Shown here piece after piece: positions 58,850 to 64,000 of a stretch of DNA of 64,000 nt. The notes beneath the pieces were generated by a model, which saw only the letters and a list, made by a program, of their open reading frames with translations, was not told the origin of the DNA and did no database searches. Every line of letters begins with the position of its first letter. Position 1 is the first letter of the stretch. This stretch comes from Chondrosia reniformis (Eukaryota > Porifera > Demospongiae > Chondrillida > Chondrillidae): the NCBI GenBank assembly GCA_947172415.1, contig OX359202.1:2888001-2952000 (forward strand), read 5' to 3'. Position numbers and translations under genes: made by a program.

Positions 58850-58895
58850 TATACTCCAGCCACCCATTTACAACTCCAGCCACAGAGTTAACCAC
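58850..58895 (-). repeat. Two 21-bp units like the Helitron-1 minisatellite
   Basis: On the minus strand: CTCTGTGGCTGGAGTTGTA followed by ATGGGTGGCTGGAGTATAG, phase 21. Compare GTGGCTGGGGTTGCTCACC near 25040. Confidence 0.6.
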
Positions 58896-58943
58896 CTCGG
58901 TCACAGCCCTATAAACATGCACAATACATAAACCCTGTGTGTC

Positions 58944-59640
58944 TCAAGTCGCTGCCTTCACCACAGATGAGACTACCTCAAAATGCTGTGGAAAATGCAC
59001 AATGTACATTGACTTTGCAATGCTGTCAACTGGCAAAGTATGGTCCAAGTGGTAAGGACTATACAGTAGCCAGCTATCAGAACTGGTGTCAAACACATAA
59101 ATATTAGTCTGCAATAAATGAGGATTTCTACATCTGTACCCCATGCTCCATCCCTGTCCATGTGTGTGTCCTGTATGTACTCAGCAATACTGTTCTGAGT
59201 TACATGTGCTCCTAGCAAAAGGGTTGCAATCTTTTGCATATGGTTGATGATTGCATTTCTAACTGCAAGATGGCCTTCTTGTGACCCTGTGATGATCATT
59301 GAGAATGAACGGAAAAGACAGTTGCCATCTGGAAGCATCCGTCTCACTGTCTGGAAGTTGGTCCGTCTCAGAGGGCAGCCTGGTGTTCCATGCCCAAATC
59401 GACAAGGTTGTTGGTACTGGACACCTACCCTACTGCATGCTTTATTTTGCCACTTAGAATCAACTGGATGGAACCTAAATGAGCATCGTTCCAATTGACT
59501 CCAACCTCTGTTGTTGCTGTCAATTTCCATACATGGCTTCTCTGCAAGTTGCCTTTTATTTTGCTTTATCTGGCAAGGTGGTCTCTTTCGAGCATTTTTG
59601 GAGCTTGCAGTTGTACCTTTCAGACTCTTCTTTTGCTTTT
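58944..59640 (-). pseudogene. OTU cysteine protease domain, Helitron-2
   Basis: Textbook OTU Cys loop RRMLPDGNCLFRSFS (Cys codon 59318-59320). DRDGAWGTDVEI follows. After a frame change near 59120-59135, LLQTNIYVFDTSSDSWLLY and PQHFEVVSS supply the C-terminal His of the catalytic pair. The frame change is the only clear lesion. A Cys-rich lead-in (CRFGHGTPGCPLRR) precedes it. Confidence 0.85.
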
Positions 59641-61474
59641 TAGGGTCAGGTGGGATTGTGCAAGTACCGCTGAGCTTTCTCTTTCTAATGCTACTTTGTT
59701 CAGGTGGCAAAGCATAGACCATCAAGTCTGGTCTATGCAATTGTCGTAACCTGTTAATTTCCAGCAGACACTTTGAGCTAACGATAATTGACTTTCTATC
59801 AAAGGCAACCAGGTGCACCCCATAAAGTGATCTTACTCGTGACAGTGCAACATAGGCCATACCTGAACTGAAGACCTGGTCAGAAAGATCCATCATGGCA
59901 CAGTCAAGACAAAGACCTTGACACTTGTGGATTGTTACAGCATAAGCCAATATCAGTGGAAACTGTTCCCTGTAAACATAGACTCTTATCATTACAAGAA
60001 ATCTGCTTTTGACCTTTTCTACTTCATACTCTGTGCTCATGTGGTCAAACTTCACTGTCACTTTGTGTGCACCAATGGCCACAACTGTGCCAAGTGCGCC
60101 ATTAACCAACCCCAAGCTTGTGTTAGTATTCCTACGCAACATGACTCTTGCCCCAACAGCAATATGAAGCACAGCCTCTAAACCAGCAGTTAGGTTGCAG
60201 TCTTTGTTCAGTCTCTTCAGCTCTTCTGCTTCTTTTTTGCTCCATTTGTGCATGCCTTTAGTTTCATCTACTTCATCAGTGCAGCAAATTTCAACAGTCT
60301 TGCACTCTAACTTGCTGAGCATTTCATTGTTGAACTCTTCGCATGCCTTTCGTGTAGGAAATAGGCATACAGGCGACTTCCCAGAGTGCATCAGTTCCTC
60401 AAATTTATCAGCTATTGGACCATGGATAACTCTCTCTTCCAGAGTTTTAACACATTCTTCAGACACACAACCACGTCGGATTTCATCCAGAATTCCACAG
60501 AATTGTGTGTCCTTTCTCTGACGTTCGTTGATTGTCAGCTCATCATATTCTACAGTTTCCTTCCAGATGTTTACTGAAGTCATGCAACCTAGCTTTGATA
60601 AAACTGCTTTGTTGTTCAGTTTGTCAAACACAGGTGCACCATTGACTGGGGGCAGCTGCAGAAGATCACCCACAAAGAGAATATTGATGGACCCAAACCA
60701 ATTGTCAGTCCCAAATACTTCTTCCAGGCACAAATGAAGATAGGCCAGGTTGAGACTAGATAGCATAGACACTTCATCAATTATGAAAAGTTTCACATCT
60801 CAAAGTGTCGTTCTCATGATCTTCAATGAGTCTCGCGGCAGTCCCCAATAGCCAGCTTCTTTTACCTCATGCTCAATGGGTAACTGAAACAAACGATGCA
60901 CAGTAACGCCACCAACATTAAAGGCTGCAAGCCCTGTTGGTGCAGCCACTGCACAGAGAAGTGTCTGGTACTTGTCTTTCCATATTGTAGCCACCTGAGC
61001 TCTGATGGCTTCAATAAGGAAAGATTTTCCAGTCCCTCCAACTCCGCTAACAAACATTTGCAGTGGTTGCAATTGTGAGCATTTACACACTCCAGACTCA
61101 TGTTTTTGTTGGTGTAGAAGGTGTTCAGACATGCGTTTAAAGACACGTGACTGGTCTGCATTCAATTTGTCAATTCGCTCTTCAAGGCTGATTTCATCAG
61201 TACAATTTACTTGCAGCTCCTGCACATCATTCATAGCTGCTGTTGCTTCCCCAACAATTTGGGGTCCTTTGTCCTTGTCCTCTTTGTCAACAGAGAAAGT
61301 TGCCTCTTCTTGTCTAGCTTCATTAATCTCCTTCACTTTAGCATTCGCTTTCAGCATTTGCTGCAATCTGTCATGGTGGCTGTACATGTCAGGGTTGGCC
61401 TCTACTAAATGAGCAAAGGCTTTTTCAGCAGATTCATTCTCTGCAAGTAGATTACCAAAGGAGAAAGAATACAT
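59641..61474 (-). pseudogene. PIF1-like helicase, Helitron-2
   Basis: Walker A VSGVGGTGKSFL (about 61024-61059), APTGLAAFNVGGVTVH, Walker B LFIIDEVSML (near 60770-60795), GDLLQLPPVNGAP, IAVGARVMLRRNTN, AVTIHKCQGLCLDCAMMDL and AYVALSRVRSLYGV: all SF1/PIF1 motifs in order. The one lesion seen is an in-frame TGA at about 60809-60811, immediately before DVKLFIIDE. A basic region (KRKLSGTC, KKQKKSLKG) links to the OTU. Confidence 0.88.
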
Positions 61475-62660
61475 ACTGGGGATCTTTTTGAAAACGAGAG
61501 TCCTTGTTTAGCAGCCGAGATTTGGCATACTCACTGGAGGAGATTTTTAATTCACGTGGGTGAAACTCACCAAACCTACCGCTTGGGAACAGATGAGGAA
61601 AGCACATAACATCCAGGAATTTTTGGCGATTGTCAAGTGCATCCTCCTTTACACTAAGCAGTTTGTACTGTTCACTATCAGAAACTGTAGACTGCTTCAC
61701 ATTCAAACTACGAATGGTGTATGACTGAAAGCTGGACACATCTTCCTTACTAGCCTTTACTAACATGGTACTGGTTGCACTGTCTGCAGTTTCAATGACT
61801 TGTTGTGCAACCTCATTAATGCTTGTGTCAGCAACTTCTTTGTAAAGCCAATTTATTTCTCTTAGTTTTCGAATGGCAGTCTTGACTGCACTCACATCAA
61901 CTATGCTACGCCAAATGACCTTCTTCTCTGAAGGTATTCCATTGACCATGATGTACAATTCAGGGTCAGGCAATGGCACATGTGGATCTTGGTCAGATTT
62001 CTGCGAGAGTGAATTGCTCTCTTGGTTGACAGACTTCACATTTCCTAATGTTTCCAAAGTTTTTTTCAAAGGTAGGGGAAGAAAGAACATGGTTCCCTTA
62101 CAAGCTTTTAGTGAATTGTAAATAGGCACTTTGGCTGTGTATGTGCCTAACCTTACAAATGTCTGAAATGCTTTCGCTCGTTGAATCAGCTGTCTACTCA
62201 AAACATCCAATTTAGCTAGTTCTGCAGGCATTGGCTCAGTTATCAAACCATTCAGAATACAGCGCGAAGGTACCTTGTTGTCATTCAGAATTGATCGGCA
62301 GTATTGGCACACATACAGAGAATCAATTTCAGTTTCATTGTTCTGCTCAAGTATGTACTTCTTTAATTGCTGCCAGACCTTTGTCACAAACTTTAAGGCA
62401 CTCTTCTTCATGCTTGTGACATTCTTTCGTTGGTGCAAACGCCCACAACAGCAACATGCATACTCTGGGTCATCACCAACCTCCTTCTCTAGTTTAGTAA
62501 TCAGAGTGGCATGCTTTACTTGAAGCAAGGGTTCCAGACTAGGAAGACCTGCTGCCAAGTTCTCTTGAGATGATTCACACTCACTCTGATATAGTTCCTC
62601 ACAGTGACTGATGCCAGCAGCATCCATTAGTAGATCAAAATCTACTAAACCGAGTGCCAC
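61452..62660 (-). pseudogene. Zinc/DUF6570-like and Helitron-like N region, Helitron-2 (402 aa)
   Basis: Cysteine pairs in YACCCCGRLHQRKNV and YVCQYCRSIL, then LSRQLIQRAKAFQTFVRLG (compare Helitron-1 LEQRLIS) and LDVMCFPHLFPSGRFGEFHPRELK, KDSRFQKDPQYVFFLLW. The last motif is where the Rep core should start, but the frame ends at TAA 61452 and the next DNA is helicase linker. The Rep domain has been cut out. Confidence 0.8.
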
Positions 62661-63236
62661 ATCAATGGCATAAATTTGGCGATGGTGGTTTCTTGCAGAA
62701 TATAGAACCTTTGCATTCGTGGGTAGTGAGTGGAAGCAGCACTGAATGTTCTAAGCAGACTACTGCACATTCCAATGGCACAGGGAAATGGGTGGCCTAG
62801 CAGCTCATGGAACTGCTCTTGCTCATCCAGTTGACTGGTAAATTTAGCTGCAAAGCACTGATCTGTATGGTGTCCATGCTGACATCCCTTGTTGATGGAC
62901 TCTAGTCCATTTCTAAGCTCTTGCATGGAATTTTTGAAAAGTTCCTTTGCTGCAACAATGGAACTATATAATCTCTTCATCTGTTGGCAGTTTGCACTCT
63001 TCTGTGCACTTCCACTTTTTGGGACGCATTGTATTTTTGTCTCTGTCACCCACTTCCTCAGCAGTGCAGCATTGTCTATACTCATCCACTGGTATGGAAT
63101 TGTTTTGCTTCATTGGCATGTAAGCGGTATCATAAAAGAATGGCTCTGACGAAGAAGTGTGCCACCTTTCTCCCAAATTCAATGATGACAGTTCAAAAGA
63201 ATTTATCACTCGAACACACTTCAGCAACTGTCCCAC
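62645..63236 (-). pseudogene. Linker region of Helitron-2 protein
   Basis: Overlapping frames of 146 and 90 aa (CSVDEYRQCCTAEEV, WKCTEECKLPTDEE, LESINKGCQHGHHTDQC) switch at about 62990-63080 and 62650, implying at least two shifts or small introns. No known domain. His/Cys-rich segments could bind metal. Confidence 0.5.
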
Positions 63237-64000
63237 TCTCTCTCTGCGCTTCTTGACTACCCTGTCTTCGTGCAGTGATTCTGCAAACAGTTTTTGTCAA
63301 GACACCTTTTGACAATTTCCTTGCAATATTTTCATGACTTTGCTTAAAGTCTTTCCTTAATTCCAGTCTCAAGGAAGGCTTTGAAAATAGCTTTTTTTGC
63401 AAATCTGTTACATACTGCTGCCTAGCATATGCTTTTGGATCATTCAAAGCATATTTATCTCTACGATAAATATTCACATGCTCCTTTTTCTGTTCATAAT
63501 TTGATTTTGATGCAGCTATTTTCATCCATCGTCTTTTAACATAATTTGCTCTTGAGACAGCTTTTCTCACACCTGAGTTGCATTTGTACCTTTTTCTATC
63601 TGCAGCTTTCTTTGCTTCTGGGTTGAAAGTGTAACGTGCTTTAGCCACAGCCTTCCTAACTTCAGAGTTAGGCAAGTAGTTGGCTTTAAAAGCAGACTTC
63701 CTGGCTTCTGGATCAGAAAAGTAACTTGCTTTAGCAGCAGCTTTCTTTGCTTCTGGATTGACAGCGTAATGTCCTTTAGCTGAAGCCTTCCTAGCTTCAG
63801 AATTAGCAGAGTAGTTTACTTTAAAAGCAGATTTCCTGGCTTCTGGATCAGCAAAGTGTCTTGCTTTAGCTGCTGCTTTCTTTGCTTCTGGATTGATAGC
63901 GTAACGTGCTTTAGCTGCTGCTTTCTTTGCTTCTGGATTGATAGCGTAACGTGCTTTAGCTGCAGCTTTCTTTGCTTCTGGATTGATAGCGTAATGTGTT
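63193..64000 (-). CDS. 15-aa lysine-rich repeat N-terminus of Helitron-2 (5' end outside window)
   Basis: Open from the window edge to TAA at 63193. Ten or so 15-residue units with the core NPEAKKAAAKARYAI, alternating with DPEARKSAFKANY and NSEARKASAKGHY, fill 63510-64000 at the DNA level as 45-bp repeats. Strongly basic and helical in character. Similar NPEK-type repeats occur in animal Helitron proteins; DNA binding is plausible. No ATG is visible, so the true start lies to the right of the window. Confidence 0.7.
   Translation of the reverse strand, partial: THYAINPEAKKAAAKARYAINPEAKKAAAKARYAINPEAKKAAAKARHFADPEARKSAFKVNYSANSEARKASAKGHYAVNPEAKKAAAKASYFSDPEARKSAFKANYLPNSEVRKAVAKARYTFNPEAKKAADRKRYKCNSGVRKAVSRANYVKRRWMKIAASKSNYEQKKEHVNIYRRDKYALNDPKAYARQQYVTDLQKKLFSKPSLRLELRKDFKQSHENIARKLSKGVLTKTVCRITARRQGSQEAQRESGTVAEVCSSDKFF

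Larger units (their letters stand above)
58940..64000 (-). mobile_element. Helitron-2 (diverged, Rep deleted, cut by window edge)
   Basis: Same protein order as Helitron-1 (charged repeats, zinc/DUF6570-like, Helitron-like N, PIF1 helicase, OTU), but distinct in sequence. The Rep nuclease is missing between 61452 and 61474. The 5' end lies beyond 64000 and the 3' end is not defined. Confidence 0.88.

Noticed and set aside
58944-64000. Host PIF1 helicase gene
   Set aside because: OTU, DUF6570-like and Helitron-like N regions in the same order as Helitron-1, plus the lesions, mark it as a transposon.

Overview
The window is eukaryotic and almost certainly animal: AT-rich, intron-like signals, TATA boxes, no operons, and built nearly entirely of repeats. 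The families present (Helitrons coding for a Rep nuclease, a PIF1 helicase and an OTU protease; piggyBac-like and TA-inserting MITEs; a LINE-like retroposon; a 2A peptide in a transposon) suit a marine invertebrate such as a sponge, cnidarian or mollusc, but no host gene allows a firmer call. I found no convincing single-copy host gene, tRNA or rRNA.

Layout. (1) 1-3314 (+) and 10006-15096 (-) are mirror copies of the 3' half of one Helitron ('Helitron-1': Rep C-terminus, PIF1 helicase, OTU, 3' tail). Between them, 3315-9975 is a 6.7-kb element with long terminal inverted repeats and a core of 13-bp satellite (TAGTTGTATGTAC), bounded by a 30-bp direct repeat. (2) 15097-21968 is more of the same satellite, with a TA-flanked element (15509-16382), a 332-bp MITE (20073-20404) and a perfect 201-bp tandem duplication. 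(3) About 21.25-39.35 kb is a giant imperfect palindrome: two mirror copies of the 5' half of Helitron-1 (promoter, candidate intron, a coiled-coil N-terminal protein with a 2A motif, zinc/DUF6570-like region, Helitron-like N domain, HUH and Y2 Rep motifs, start of the helicase), each capped by a terminal module and satellite, around a 584-bp single-copy spacer (30522-31105). (4) 39.35-57.44 kb is satellite that changes orientation several times and holds a piggyBac-like MITE with a nested retroposon, a LINE-like retroposon with an intact 257-aa ORF, a 372-bp terminal-module unit with a visible empty site, and three copies of a short retroposon family. (5) 57449-58215 is an element with about 155-bp inverted repeats. 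(6) 58.9-64.0 kb (-) is a second, diverged Helitron ('Helitron-2') whose Rep region has been deleted but whose helicase and OTU regions are nearly whole; it runs off the right edge.

How the parts fit. All four Helitron-1 pieces overlap in sequence and share the same in-frame stops and shifts wherever they overlap, so an already damaged Helitron was copied and inverted. The satellite modules abut both the 5' end (22263, 38452) and the 3' end (3314, 10006) of Helitron-1. One module unit sits between two T's without target duplication, as Helentron/Helitron2-type rolling-circle elements do. My working inference is that satellite, modules and Helitron form one Helentron-like system, comparable in design to the DINE-1 and Pearl elements, in which tandem repeats are carried inside a rolling-circle element. 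Precise empty sites, read from mirrored or paralogous satellite, date the smaller insertions as later than the duplications.
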